Below are positions 1 to 8,537 of a stretch of DNA of 64,000 nucleotides, piece after piece. This DNA is from Frigoribacterium sp. SL97 (lineage in GTDB: Bacteria > Actinomycetota > Actinomycetes > Actinomycetales > Microbacteriaceae): positions 3,348,001 through 3,412,000 of the forward strand of contig NZ_CP113062.1 in the NCBI RefSeq assembly GCF_026625765.1. Reading direction: 5' to 3'. Within the stretch, counting starts at the first letter, position 1. Each line of letters begins with the position of its first letter. Under the pieces are notes generated by a model. It did no database searches. It saw only the letters and a program-made list of their open reading frames with translations, and had not been told where the DNA came from. The translations under genes and the position numbers were made by a program.

Positions 1-586
1 CGGCGAAGAAGCCGGTCTCGGTCGCGCCCGGGCAGAGGGCCGTGACGGTGACGCCCGACCCCCGCACCTCGGCGTGCACCGCCTCGCTGAACGAGAGCAC
101 GAACGACTTGGTCGCCCCGTAGACCGCCATCGTCGGGATCGGCTGGAAGGCCGCGGTCGAGGCGACGTTGACCACCGTGCCGCGGCGTCGCTCGACCATG
201 CCCGGCAGCAGCGCGCGCGTCAGCGCGACCACCTGCGAGCAGTTGAGGTGCACCTGCGCCTGGACGGCGGCGGGGTCGGACTCGACGAACGCCCCGTGGG
301 AGCCGACGCCGGCGTTGTTCACCAGCACGTCGATCGCGCGGTCGCCGACGGCGGCCAGCACGGTCTCGACCCCGTCGGGCGTCGACAGGTCGGCGACCAC
401 GGCCGTGAACGACCCGGAGGCGCGGGTCGCCACGAGCTCGGCCCTCACCTGCTCGAGACGGTCGCCGCTGCGCGCCACGATCACCACGTCGTGGTCGGGG
501 GCGAGCCGCCGGGCGAACTCCGCGCCGATGCCGCCGGAGGCGCCGGTGACGAGTGCGGTGGGCAGGGACGTGGTGGGTGCGGGCAT
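1..586 (-). CDS. SDR-family oxidoreductase, C-terminus cut by window edge
   Basis: NAD(P)-dependent short-chain dehydrogenase/reductase; substrate unknown. Reading the minus strand, the N-terminus has the TGASGGIG cofactor-binding loop, then a VADLS acidic stretch, the NNAG motif, the catalytic Ser region (NVAST) and the YGATK active-site Tyr/Lys pair. The sequence then runs into a PGATETGFF loop where the window ends, so about 195 residues are seen and the last ~60 are missing. Start: two in-frame ATGs lie at 586 and 595; GGCAGG precedes them and gives better spacing to 586. The gene is divergent from metN and separated from it by a perfect palindrome. It has the classical SDR length so far. 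The fold is clear, the reaction is not. Confidence 0.85.
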   Translation of the reverse strand, partial: MPAPTTSLPTALVTGASGGIGAEFARRLAPDHDVVIVARSGDRLEQVRAELVATRASGSFTAVVADLSTPDGVETVLAAVGDRAIDVLVNNAGVGSHGAFVESDPAAVQAQVHLNCSQVVALTRALLPGMVERRRGTVVNVASTAAFQPIPTMAVYGATKSFVLSFSEAVHAEVRGSGVTVTALCPGATETGFFA

Positions 587-619
587 GTCGCCCATCCTGC
601 CTCGCCCGCCGTCGGAGGA

Positions 620-686
620 GGTCGCACCACGCTCGCGTGGTCGAACCACCCGGGGGCTGGTTCGACCACGCGAGCGTGGTGCGACC
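620..686. repeat. Perfect 29-bp intergenic inverted repeat (GTCGCACC family)
   Basis: The arms 620-648 and 658-686 are exact reverse complements, with a 9-nt GC loop. Each arm itself holds a smaller palindrome (CCACGC-TC-GCGTGG). It lies between two divergent genes, so a simple terminator role is not expected. Related elements lie at 17542, 30273, 62187, 62293 and 63679. Confidence 0.9.
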
Positions 687-839
687 GGGCCCCGCTGCCG
701 GGCCCCGCGGCGGGGCGGTGCGACACACGGCGTCACGCGGCGACGCATGACGTGACACGTCCTCGCGAACGCGACCCGCGCCTCCTTATGCTCGGCGACA
801 CCCCGAACCCACCACCTCAGCCGACACCCTGGAGCCCCC

Positions 840-1865
840 ATGATCAGCCTCGAGCAGCTGACGAAGGTCTACGAGACCGGATCGCACCGCACGACCGTCC
901 TCGACCGCGTCGACTTCCGGGTCGACACCGGCGAGATCGCCGCGGTCGTCGGCCCGAGCGGCGCCGGCAAGAGCACCTTGGCCCAGTGCGTGACGCTGCT
1001 CGAACGACCGACCTCGGGCTCGGTGGTCGTCAACGGCGACGACCTGACCCGGCTCGGCGAGCGCGACCTGCGGGTCGCACGCCGTCGGATCGGCACGGTG
1101 TTCCAGTCGGACGGGCTCTTCGGCCGTCGGACCGCCGCACAGAACGTGGCCCTGCCGCTCGAGTACCTGGGCGTGACGAAGGCCGAGACGAGGCGTCGAG
1201 TCGCCGAGCTGCTCGACCGCGTGGGGCTCGGCCACCGCGCCGACGCCCGGCCGCACGAGCTCTCGGGCGGGCAACGCCAGCGCGTCGGCATCGCCCGGGC
1301 GCTGGCCCTGCGGCCGACCGTGCTGCTCTCGGACGAGGCGACGTCGGGCCTCGACCCCGCCTCGACCACCTCGATCGTCGACCTGCTGCGCGAGTTGCGT
1401 GACGACCTCGGCCTGTCGATCCTGTTCGTCACCCACGAGATGGACACCGTGCTGCAGATCGCCGACACCGTCGCGCGCCTCGACCACGGACGCATCGTCG
1501 AACGGGGTCGCGTGCTCGACCTGCTGCGCGACCCCGCGTCGGGGCTCGGTGCGGCGCTGCGACCGACCCGACCGGCGGCCGGCGCCCCCGACGGCTCCCG
1601 CACCTGGCGGCTCGACTACGTCTCGGCCGACGTCCCGACCGACTGGCCGACCACGCTCGGATCGGCCCTGGGGTCGCCCGTGTCGCTGCTCGGAGCCTCG
1701 ATCGAGACCCTGGGAGGCGCGACCGTCGGGCACGCGACCGTCGCCGTCCCCGAGGCGGTCGCCTCGCGCCTGCCCGGGGTCGCCGCCGCACTCGGGCTCA
1801 CCGCCCGCTCCCTCGACCCGTCCTCGGCGCCCACGCCCACGCCCGAACAGGAGCTCGTCCGATGA
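840..1865 (+). CDS. metN: Methionine ABC importer ATP-binding protein
   Basis: ATPase that energises uptake of D/L-methionine with MetI and MetQ. The 341-residue length matches MetN with its regulatory tail. Visible motifs: Walker A GPSGAGKST (~residue 39), signature SGGQRQR (~140), Walker B LLSDEATSGLD (~161), and a switch His in FVTHEMD (~202). The last ~75 residues look like the NIL/ACT-like domain that in E. coli MetN binds methionine and causes trans-inhibition, so feedback on transport is likely (known from the family). The ATG at 840 follows a weak TGGAG. The stop overlaps the metI start (ATGA). I see no recognisable SAM riboswitch upstream. Specificity rests on the NIL tail and the neighbouring MetQ. 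Confidence 0.92.
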   Translation: MISLEQLTKVYETGSHRTTVLDRVDFRVDTGEIAAVVGPSGAGKSTLAQCVTLLERPTSGSVVVNGDDLTRLGERDLRVARRRIGTVFQSDGLFGRRTAAQNVALPLEYLGVTKAETRRRVAELLDRVGLGHRADARPHELSGGQRQRVGIARALALRPTVLLSDEATSGLDPASTTSIVDLLRELRDDLGLSILFVTHEMDTVLQIADTVARLDHGRIVERGRVLDLLRDPASGLGAALRPTRPAAGAPDGSRTWRLDYVSADVPTDWPTTLGSALGSPVSLLGASIETLGGATVGHATVAVPEAVASRLPGVAAALGLTARSLDPSSAPTPTPEQELVR

Positions 1866-2668
1866 GCGTCGTCAGCACCGTCGCCCCGATCACGACGACC
1901 GTCCTCGCGTCGGGCACCAGCCCGTCGACCGCGTACGACAACTCGGTGCCGTGGGCGCAGATCCCCGCCCTGGTGCTCCCGGCACTCGGCGACACGTTCG
2001 TGATGGTCGGCATCGTGATGGCGATCGTCGTGCTGGTCGGGTTGCCGCTCGGGGCCCTGGTGCACAACCTCGGCCCCGCGGGCCTCGTGCCGAACGCGCC
2101 GGTGCACACGGTGCTCAGCGCCGTCATCAGCATCGGACGCTCGCTGCCGTTCTTGATCCTTATGGCGTCGATCGTCCCGTTCACCCGGTTCGTGACCGGC
2201 ACCAACATCGGCATCGCGGCCGCGGTGGTGCCGATGTCGATCGCCGGCATCGCCTTCTTCACCCGCATCGTCGAGAACTCCCTGCGGAGCGTCCCGAGCG
2301 ATCGGGTGCGCGTGGCGACCGCGAGCGGGGCGTCCCGCCTGCAGATCGTCCGCACCGCACAGCTGTCCGAGGCGCTGCCGGGCCTGATCGGTGGCCTCAC
2401 GATCAACACGATCGCGATGATCGAGTACTCGGCCATCGCCGGCACCATCGGCGCCGGCGGCATCGGCTACGTCGCCGTCACCTACGGCTACCAGCGCTTC
2501 GACCACACCGTGATGATCGTCACGATCGTGTTGCTCGTCGCGACGGTCGCGGCCGTCCAACAGCTCGGCGACCTCGCCGTGCGGGCCACGAGCCCCGAAC
2601 CGGTCCGCCGGCGCCGCTGGTGGCGGCGCCGCGCGACCGACCTGCCCCCGGTAGCCGCCGCGGCCTGA
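1862..2668 (+). CDS. metI: Methionine ABC importer permease
   Basis: Integral membrane subunit of the methionine importer. It is 268 residues long with about five hydrophobic spans, starting near residue 35. A BPD_transp_1 EAA-type loop (RVATASGASRLQIVR, ~residues 147-161) contacts MetN. The ATG overlaps the metN stop, so translation is coupled. The C-terminus carries an Arg/Trp-rich cytoplasmic tail (RRRRWWRRR) that is longer than in many MetI proteins. After the stop there is a 155-bp gap filled by a GC-rich tandem repeat, then metQ. Family assignment is secure from gene order N-I-Q and the EAA loop. Confidence 0.9.
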   Translation: MSVVSTVAPITTTVLASGTSPSTAYDNSVPWAQIPALVLPALGDTFVMVGIVMAIVVLVGLPLGALVHNLGPAGLVPNAPVHTVLSAVISIGRSLPFLILMASIVPFTRFVTGTNIGIAAAVVPMSIAGIAFFTRIVENSLRSVPSDRVRVATASGASRLQIVRTAQLSEALPGLIGGLTINTIAMIEYSAIAGTIGAGGIGYVAVTYGYQRFDHTVMIVTIVLLVATVAAVQQLGDLAVRATSPEPVRRRRWWRRRATDLPPVAAAA

Positions 2669-2671
2669 ACC

Positions 2672-2796
2672 GCACCGCGCCTCCTCGTTCCCCCTGCGGT
2701 CCCGCACCGCGGCTCCTCGTCCCCCTCTGCGGTCCCGCACCGCGCCTCCCCGTTGCCCCCTTGCGGTCCTGCACCGCGCCTCCCCCGCCCGCAGGC
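2672..2796 (+). repeat. Four-unit 32-34 bp tandem repeat between metI and metQ
   Basis: Units begin GCACCGCG(C/G)CTCC at 2672, 2704, 2737 and 2771, with lengths of 32, 33, 34 and about 26 bp; units end in TGCGGTCC. Each unit contains the CCGCGCCTCC core that recurs across the window. It may fold in mRNA and lower or modulate expression between permease and binding protein. Confidence 0.85.
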
Positions 2797-2824
2797 GCCG
2801 CCTGCCCCCTCCCGAAGGACAGCC

Positions 2825-3751
2825 ATGCCCGAGAACACCCCCACCCCTGCACCCCGCACCGCGACCGTCACGGACGACCACGGCTTCGAGCTGAGGCGTC
2901 GCCGCCGTTGGCCCTGGATCGCCGGAGGCGCGGTGGCGGTCGTCGCCGCCGCCGCCGCGATCGTCGTGCCCCTGACCGCGCCCGCCGGGCCGGCCGTCGC
3001 CGAGGCCGGGGCGACGCTGACCGTCGCCACCGCCGAGGGCAACGCGTCCGAGCAGGCCCTCGTGCAGTTCGTCGCCGACGAGGTCGCCCCCGAGTACGGC
3101 ATCACCGTCGCCTTCACGGGCCTGAGCGACAGCAACACGATCAACCGGGCCGTCAGCGAGGGCGAGATCGCCGGCACGGTGTACCAGCACGAACTCTGGC
3201 TGGACCAGGTGCTCGCCTCGAACCCGGACTTCCGGGAGGAAGCGGCGACGCCGGTGTTCCGCTGGGGCTTCGGCCTCTGGTCGTCGAGGTACACCGATGC
3301 CGGGCAGCTGCCCGACGGTGCCACGGTGTCGCTGTACTCCGACCCGGCCAACGAGGCCCAGGGGCTCTGGGTGCTCGAGCGCGCTGGCCTCATCACGCTG
3401 AAGGACGGCGTCGACAAGGCACACGCCACCCAGGACGACATCGCCTCGAACCCGAAGGGGCTGCAGTTCACCCTGCTCGACTTCGCCGCGCAGTCGCGGG
3501 CCCTGCCCGACCTCGACGCAGCCGTCGGCTACACCGAGTACTATCTCGCCGCCGGCGTGCCGATCGAGCAGCAGATCTTCGCACCCGCCGCACCGGACGA
3601 GTTCGCAGGCCAGCTCACCATCGGCAGCGACTACGCCGACGAGGAGAACGTGAAGAAGCTCGTCGCCGCCTTCCAGGACCCGGCCGTGCAGGAGTTCCTC
3701 GCGACCGACCCTCGCGTGAAGGGCATCCTGCTGCCGCTCGACGCGGAGTAG
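2825..3751 (+). CDS. metQ: Methionine-binding protein, membrane-anchored, no lipobox
   Basis: Substrate-binding subunit of the MetNIQ importer (NLPA family), 308 residues. The N-terminus is a basic RRRRRWPW stretch followed by a hydrophobic segment (residues ~33-58). The binding domain begins at about residue 63 (LTVATAEGNASEQ), with the family motif NDDNTINRAV replaced by SDSNTINRAV, and ends LLPLDAE. Most MetQ proteins of Gram-positives are lipoproteins, but no Cys follows the hydrophobic segment here. An uncleaved signal anchor, or a secreted protein, is therefore implied. Start: ATG 2825 preceded by GAAGGA with good spacing. A 15-bp direct repeat (GACGCGGAGTAGGTC) spans the stop codon. 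Confidence 0.88.
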   Translation: MPENTPTPAPRTATVTDDHGFELRRRRRWPWIAGGAVAVVAAAAAIVVPLTAPAGPAVAEAGATLTVATAEGNASEQALVQFVADEVAPEYGITVAFTGLSDSNTINRAVSEGEIAGTVYQHELWLDQVLASNPDFREEAATPVFRWGFGLWSSRYTDAGQLPDGATVSLYSDPANEAQGLWVLERAGLITLKDGVDKAHATQDDIASNPKGLQFTLLDFAAQSRALPDLDAAVGYTEYYLAAGVPIEQQIFAPAAPDEFAGQLTIGSDYADEENVKKLVAAFQDPAVQEFLATDPRVKGILLPLDAE

Positions 3752-3782
3752 GTCGTGACGCGGAGTAGGTCGCACCGACGGG

Positions 3783-6700
3783 TCAGGCGAGCACGACCTC
3801 CCAGGCGCGAGCGGAGGGCCACAGGGCATGACGGGGCAACACGTCGGGACCGCAGGCCCGCGAGCCGAGTCCGTGCTGCGCGTCGTCGAGGTAGAGGTGC
3901 AGCGCCGTGGGCTCGGGCAACTCGTGGGGGTGCGCGGCGAGGGCGACCTGCTGTGCCGTGTGCCTCGCGAGCTGGAACCCGCACCGGTGCCCCGCTCCGT
4001 CGGGCACGGTCGTCACCGACAGCACCGGGCCCCCCGCCGACGCAGCGACGCCACCCGGACCCCCGAGCGTCAGCGACCGCAACCCGGGGCGGTGCCCGGT
4101 CTCCTGCGGCCGGGCGTACTCGACCGAGAGCCCGTCGACGCTCGACGTGAACCGGCCCACCCGGGCGGCCGCCGCGCTGTCCGCGTACGACTCGGCGGGC
4201 CCGGTGCCGAGCCAGTCGACCGGCGACGACGCGAGCGACAGCGGCAGGTCGAACCGGGCGCCGACGCGCGGCCAGGTGCAGTCCCACGGCCCGAACGGCA
4301 CGGCCTCGGTGCGCAGCAGCACGCCGTCGGCGGTCGCCGTCCAGCGGAAGGTGACGTCGACGCCGGTGCCGGTGTGCGCGGCGGACACCCGCACGCGCTG
4401 CTCGAGCCCGTGGTCGGACCGGCACACCGACAGCACCCGGTGCACGAGCCGGTGCAGGCCGCGCTCGACCCAGCGCTCGGCCGAGGGCGGGGTCTCCTCG
4501 GCCCCGCGACCGTGGGTCAGTTCGGGTTCGGCGAGCTCGTACGAGCCCTGGCCGGCCCCGCGGTCGTTGTCGGTCGGTGCCCGCCACAGTTCGAGGCGGG
4601 GCCCCGCCACGGGCAGCCCGTGCCACGAGGTCAGGGCGCCCCGGGCGTCGAAGGTGAGCGCACCGAGCGTGTCACCGCTCCAGGCCCCGGAGGCGCGGGT
4701 GCGGGCCGCCGGGCGACTCGCCACGAGCGCCTGGTCGCGCCCGAGCACGTGGCCGGCCCCGGCCCAGCGCAGGTCGTGACGCGTCACCGCCGTGACGGTG
4801 AGGTGGGCCTCACGGACGGTGGCGGCGTCGCCTGCCGCGCGCGCCTCCTCGGGGACCTCGACCGTCGCGGTCGACTGCGCGGTCAGCGACGGCACGTCGA
4901 GCACGCCCGAGGCGATGACGTGACCGTCGTGCTCGAGCTGCCAGCGCACCTCGACGTCGTCGGTCGACGCGGTGTGCCGTCGGTTCTCGACGGTGACCAG
5001 TCGGGCCGCGTCGAGCAGACGCACGCGGACCGGAGTGATCACGGCGGCGAACTCGGCGAGGGCCGGGGTGGGCGTGCCGTCCGAGAGCAGCAGGCCGTCC
5101 ATGACGAACTGACCGTCGTGCACGACCTCGCCGAAATCGCCGCCGTAGGCGAAGTACGGCGTGCCGTCGGGGGTGCGGGTGGCGATGCCGTGGTCGCGCC
5201 ACTCCCAGACGAAGCCTCCGTGCAGGCTTGGCCAGCGGTCGACGGCCGCCTCGTAGTCGGCGAACGAGCCCGGGCCGTTGCCCATCGCGTGGCCGTACTC
5301 GCAGAGCACGAAGGGCTTCTGCCGCTGCCGGGCACCCTGGGCGCCCTCGGTCTCGTGGATCGTCGTGGCCGGTTCGCCGCAGACCGACGCGATCTCTTCG
5401 AGGGTCGGGTACATGCGCGAGTAGACGTCGGTGTACTCGCCGGCCAGGTCGCCCTCGTAGTGCACCGGTCGGGTGGCGTCGCGCCCGTGCAGCCAGGTCG
5501 CCATGGCGGCGAGGTTGCGCCCCGTGCCCGACTCGTTGCCGAGCGACCACATCACGATGCTCGGGTGGTTCTTGTCGCGTTCGACCGTGCGGGCGATCCG
5601 GTCGAGGTAGGCATCGCACCAGGCGGGTTCGTCGCTGGGGTTGCCGCGCCACTCGACGTCCCAGAAGCCGTGGGTCTCGAGGTCGCACTCGAGCACGACC
5701 CAGAAGCCGTACTCGTCCGCCAGGTCGAGGAGTCGCGGGTGCGGCGGGTAGTGCGCGGTGCGGATCGCGTTCACGTGGGCCCGCTTCATCAGCTCGAGGT
5801 CGGCACGCGCCTCGGCCTCGTCGAACACGCGTCCTCGCACCGGGTGGGACTCGTGGCGGTTGACGCCCCGGAAGGTCACGCGGCGGCCGTTGACCTCGAA
5901 CGAGTCGCCCACGATGCGCACCGTGCGGAACCCCACCCGCAACGAGACGGTCTCGCCCGGCGAGGCGACGGTCGCGTCGTAGAGGCGCGGCACCTCGGCG
6001 CTCCACGGCTCGACCGCGGGCAGGTCGACGGGAGCCACGTCGGCCGGGGTCGCCCAGGTGACGTCGACGCCCAGTGCCGGCACGCGCAAGGTCACGGGGA
6101 ACGCGCCGACCACGTCGAGGTCGAGCCGGCCCGCCCCGGTGGCGTGGTCGTACGACGCCCGCAGGTCGACGTCGTCGAGGGCCGCGGCGGGGCGCGACTG
6201 CAGGGTGACGCTGCGGAAGATGCCGGGCATCCACCACTGGTCCTGGTCCTCGAGGTAGCTGGCCGCCGACCACTGGTTCACCCGGACCGCGAGGGCGTTG
6301 GCCCCCTCGACCAGCGCGTCGGTCACGTCGAACTCGGTGGCGAGGCGGCTGCCCGTCGTCCAGCCGAGCTCGACGCCGTTCAGCCACACGGTCGCGAGGC
6401 CGTCGACGCCGTCGAACCGCAGCACGACGCGCGCGCCACTCCGGAACGACGCCGGCACGACGAGCGTGCGTCGGTACTCTCCGGTCGGGTTCTCGTCGGG
6501 CACGTGCGGCGGATCGATAGGGAACGGGTACTGCAGGTTCGTGTAGATCGGCGACCCGTGCCCGTGCAGCACCCAGTGCGAGGGCACCGGCAGCTCATCC
6601 CAGTCGGCGTCGTCGAGTTCGGGGTCGGCGACCTCGGGGACCCGTGCCTCGTCGTCGAGGGGAGCCTCGGGCAGCAGTCGGAACCGCCACGGCCCGTCGA

Positions 6701-6788
6701 GCGAATGGGTCGGGGCGTCGCTGTGCAGCCACGAGCGGGGGGCAAGCCGTGAGGCGGAACCGGGGGCGACGTCGTCGAGGTGGGTCAT
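3783..6788 (-). CDS. lacZ: Beta-galactosidase, GH2 (LacZ type)
   Basis: Retaining glycoside hydrolase of family 2 that removes terminal beta-galactose. It is 1001 residues long, close to E. coli LacZ. Order: N-terminal sugar-binding domain with NLQYPFP, jelly-roll, immunoglobulin-like domain, TIM barrel (RGVNRHE, ~residue 305), and a C-terminal Bgal_small_N domain with APTDND. The acid/base Glu lies in LGNESGTG (~417) and the nucleophile Glu in LCEYGHAMGNGPGSF (~497). There is no signal peptide, so it acts in the cytoplasm on imported oligosaccharide. Start: the ATG at 6788 matches the family N-terminus; a longer in-frame extension is Pro/Arg-rich and unlikely. Last gene of the minus-strand sugar operon, 70 nt after nagB. 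Confidence 0.95.
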   Translation of the reverse strand: MTHLDDVAPGSASRLAPRSWLHSDAPTHSLDGPWRFRLLPEAPLDDEARVPEVADPELDDADWDELPVPSHWVLHGHGSPIYTNLQYPFPIDPPHVPDENPTGEYRRTLVVPASFRSGARVVLRFDGVDGLATVWLNGVELGWTTGSRLATEFDVTDALVEGANALAVRVNQWSAASYLEDQDQWWMPGIFRSVTLQSRPAAALDDVDLRASYDHATGAGRLDLDVVGAFPVTLRVPALGVDVTWATPADVAPVDLPAVEPWSAEVPRLYDATVASPGETVSLRVGFRTVRIVGDSFEVNGRRVTFRGVNRHESHPVRGRVFDEAEARADLELMKRAHVNAIRTAHYPPHPRLLDLADEYGFWVVLECDLETHGFWDVEWRGNPSDEPAWCDAYLDRIARTVERDKNHPSIVMWSLGNESGTGRNLAAMATWLHGRDATRPVHYEGDLAGEYTDVYSRMYPTLEEIASVCGEPATTIHETEGAQGARQRQKPFVLCEYGHAMGNGPGSFADYEAAVDRWPSLHGGFVWEWRDHGIATRTPDGTPYFAYGGDFGEVVHDGQFVMDGLLLSDGTPTPALAEFAAVITPVRVRLLDAARLVTVENRRHTASTDDVEVRWQLEHDGHVIASGVLDVPSLTAQSTATVEVPEEARAAGDAATVREAHLTVTAVTRHDLRWAGAGHVLGRDQALVASRPAARTRASGAWSGDTLGALTFDARGALTSWHGLPVAGPRLELWRAPTDNDRGAGQGSYELAEPELTHGRGAEETPPSAERWVERGLHRLVHRVLSVCRSDHGLEQRVRVSAAHTGTGVDVTFRWTATADGVLLRTEAVPFGPWDCTWPRVGARFDLPLSLASSPVDWLGTGPAESYADSAAAARVGRFTSSVDGLSVEYARPQETGHRPGLRSLTLGGPGGVAASAGGPVLSVTTVPDGAGHRCGFQLARHTAQQVALAAHPHELPEPTALHLYLDDAQHGLGSRACGPDVLPRHALWPSARAWEVVLA

Positions 6789-6858
6789 GGTGCTCTCTGT
6801 GGTGGGGGCGGTCGCAGGAGGCGCGGGGGGCGGGAGGCGCGCGGGAGGCGCGGGGCGG

Positions 6859-7614
6859 TCAGACCGCGCCCAACGCCTCCCGGTCCGCGACGATCGTGAC
6901 ACGCGGGTGGCGCCGCAGCAGCGAGGCGGGCACCGACTCGGTCACCGGGCCCTGCAGGGCCGCGGCGAGCGCCGCGGCCTTCGCGCGACCGCGCGCGACC
7001 AGCAGCACCTGCCGCGCAGCCATGATCGTCCCGAGCCCCTGCGTGATCGCGTGCGACGGCACGGCCCGGGCGTCGCCACCGAAGTAGCGGGCGTTGTCGA
7101 GGCGGGTACGGTCGGCCAGTTCGACGACGCGGCTGCGGCCGTCGAACGGCGAACCGGGCTCGTTGAAGCCCAGGTGGCCGTTGGCCCCGATGCCGACGAT
7201 CTGCAGCCCGACTCCGCCGAGCTCGACGATGCGCCTCTCGTGCGCGTCGGCGGCGAGGGTCGCGTCGACGGGGTCGGGGCACGACCCGTCGGGCACGACG
7301 ACCCGGTCGTCGTCGACGCCGAGCGGCCTCGCGATGCGGTCACGCACGAACGTACGGTAGCTCTCGGGGTGGTGGGCCTCGAGCCCCACGTACTCGTCGA
7401 GCGCGACGAGGGTCAGGCCGCAGGTGCGCAGGCCGTCCTGTCGGCGCAGCACGAGCTCGGCGTAGAGCGGCTCGGGTGACGAGCCGGTCGCCACGCCGAG
7501 CACGCCATGGGGTTCGGCCCGCACGAAGGCGGCGACGACGTCGGCCGCGTGCTGGCCGATCTCGTGGGCCCCCGAGGCCGCGACGACCTCGGGGCCGACG
7601 ACGGCCTCGGTCAC
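6859..7614 (-). CDS. nagB: Glucosamine-6-phosphate deaminase
   Basis: Converts glucosamine-6-phosphate to fructose-6-phosphate and ammonia, feeding amino sugars into glycolysis. It is 251 residues long, standard for NagB. Motifs: GVATGSSPEPLY (phosphate loop, ~residue 39), LDEYVGL with the catalytic Asp (~72), and GIGANGHLGFNEPG (~137-150). It starts with a GTG that overlaps the stop of the upstream permease (GTGA), so it belongs to the transporter operon. No nagA deacetylase is in the window. Its presence between a sugar importer and a beta-galactosidase suggests that the imported glycan contains GlcNAc or glucosamine. Confidence 0.93.
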   Translation of the reverse strand: MTEAVVGPEVVAASGAHEIGQHAADVVAAFVRAEPHGVLGVATGSSPEPLYAELVLRRQDGLRTCGLTLVALDEYVGLEAHHPESYRTFVRDRIARPLGVDDDRVVVPDGSCPDPVDATLAADAHERRIVELGGVGLQIVGIGANGHLGFNEPGSPFDGRSRVVELADRTRLDNARYFGGDARAVPSHAITQGLGTIMAARQVLLVARGRAKAAALAAALQGPVTESVPASLLRRHPRVTIVADREALGAV

Positions 7615-8537
7615 TTCAGCGCCCCCTTCGCGATGTCACCGATGAACTGCTTGGCACCGATGAGGAACACGATGATCAGGGGCAGGACGGCGAGCAGGGC
7701 CCCCGCCATGACCATGCCGTAGTCCTTGCCGTGGGCGCTGTTCAGCTGGCTCATCGCGACCTGCAGCGTCAGCGTGCCCGGGTCGTTCAGCACGATCAGG
7801 GGCCAGAGGTAGTCGTTCCACGAGGCGATGAAGGTGAAGACGCCCAAGAAGCCGAGGCCCGGGCGGATCAGCGGGATGCAGACCGTGAGGTACTGACGGA
7901 AGAACCCGGCGCCGTCGATCTTGGCGGCGTCGATCAGTTCGTCGGGCACGGCCGACACGATGTACTGGCGCAGCCAGAAGATGCCGAAGGCGTTGGCCGC
8001 GGCGGGCACGATCAGGGCCTGCAGCTGACCGACCCACCCGAGGTTGATCATCGTGATGAACTGCGGGATCACGCTGAGTTGAGCGGGCAGCATGAAGGTG
8101 ACGAGCAACAGGGTGAAGAGCAGTTTGCGGCCCGGGAACGAGAACTTCGCGAAGGTGAACGCCGCGATCGAGTCGAAGAACAGCACGAGTGCCGTGACCG
8201 AGACGGCGACGATCACCGTGTTGAGCAACGAGCCACCGAAGTCGATGGTCTCGAACACCGCGCGGATGTTGTCGAACAGGTGCGTGCCGGGCACGAGCAC
8301 GGGCGGCGACTTGTAGATGTCGCTCGTCGTGTTGCTCGCCATGACCACGAGCCAGTACAACGGGAACAGCGAGACGACGGCTCCGGCGGCGAGCAGGCCG
8401 TGCAGCACGGCTCGCGAGGTCGGCACCTTCGCGCCGCGCCCGGCGGCCCGGCCACGACGCTGCTTCGGATCGTCGTCCGCCGTGGCGTCGACGACCTCGG
8501 CGGTCACGCCGCGGGCGGCGTTCACGATCGTGCTCAT
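7611..8537 (-). CDS. CUT1 sugar ABC permease, MalG type
   Basis: Second membrane subunit of a carbohydrate importer, 308 residues. After a cytoplasmic N-terminus of ~45 residues with a basic patch there are six hydrophobic spans. The cytoplasmic EAA loop (DAAKIDGAGFFRQYL, ~residue 205) binds the ATPase. The C-terminus KQFIGDIAKGALK is typical of CUT1 MalG-like subunits. Start ATG 8537 overlaps the stop of the MalF-type partner (ATGA), and its own stop overlaps nagB. No dedicated ATPase is encoded in this operon. CUT1 systems of actinobacteria often share an MsiK-type ATPase encoded elsewhere, and that is the likely situation here (inference). Confidence 0.9.
   Translation of the reverse strand: MSTIVNAARGVTAEVVDATADDDPKQRRGRAAGRGAKVPTSRAVLHGLLAAGAVVSLFPLYWLVVMASNTTSDIYKSPPVLVPGTHLFDNIRAVFETIDFGGSLLNTVIVAVSVTALVLFFDSIAAFTFAKFSFPGRKLLFTLLLVTFMLPAQLSVIPQFITMINLGWVGQLQALIVPAAANAFGIFWLRQYIVSAVPDELIDAAKIDGAGFFRQYLTVCIPLIRPGLGFLGVFTFIASWNDYLWPLIVLNDPGTLTLQVAMSQLNSAHGKDYGMVMAGALLAVLPLIIVFLIGAKQFIGDIAKGALK

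Noticed and set aside
620..686. Terminal inverted repeats of an insertion sequence
   Set aside because: Arms are adjacent around a short loop, no transposase or target duplication is seen, and related palindromes recur alone elsewhere.
700..839. Possible SAM riboswitch before metN
   Set aside because: No recognisable conserved core or terminator switch could be seen; only a recurring 13-mer and a weak TATGCT.
1616..3829. Long minus-strand frame opposite metNIQ
   Set aside because: No domain content; overlaps three clear transporter genes.
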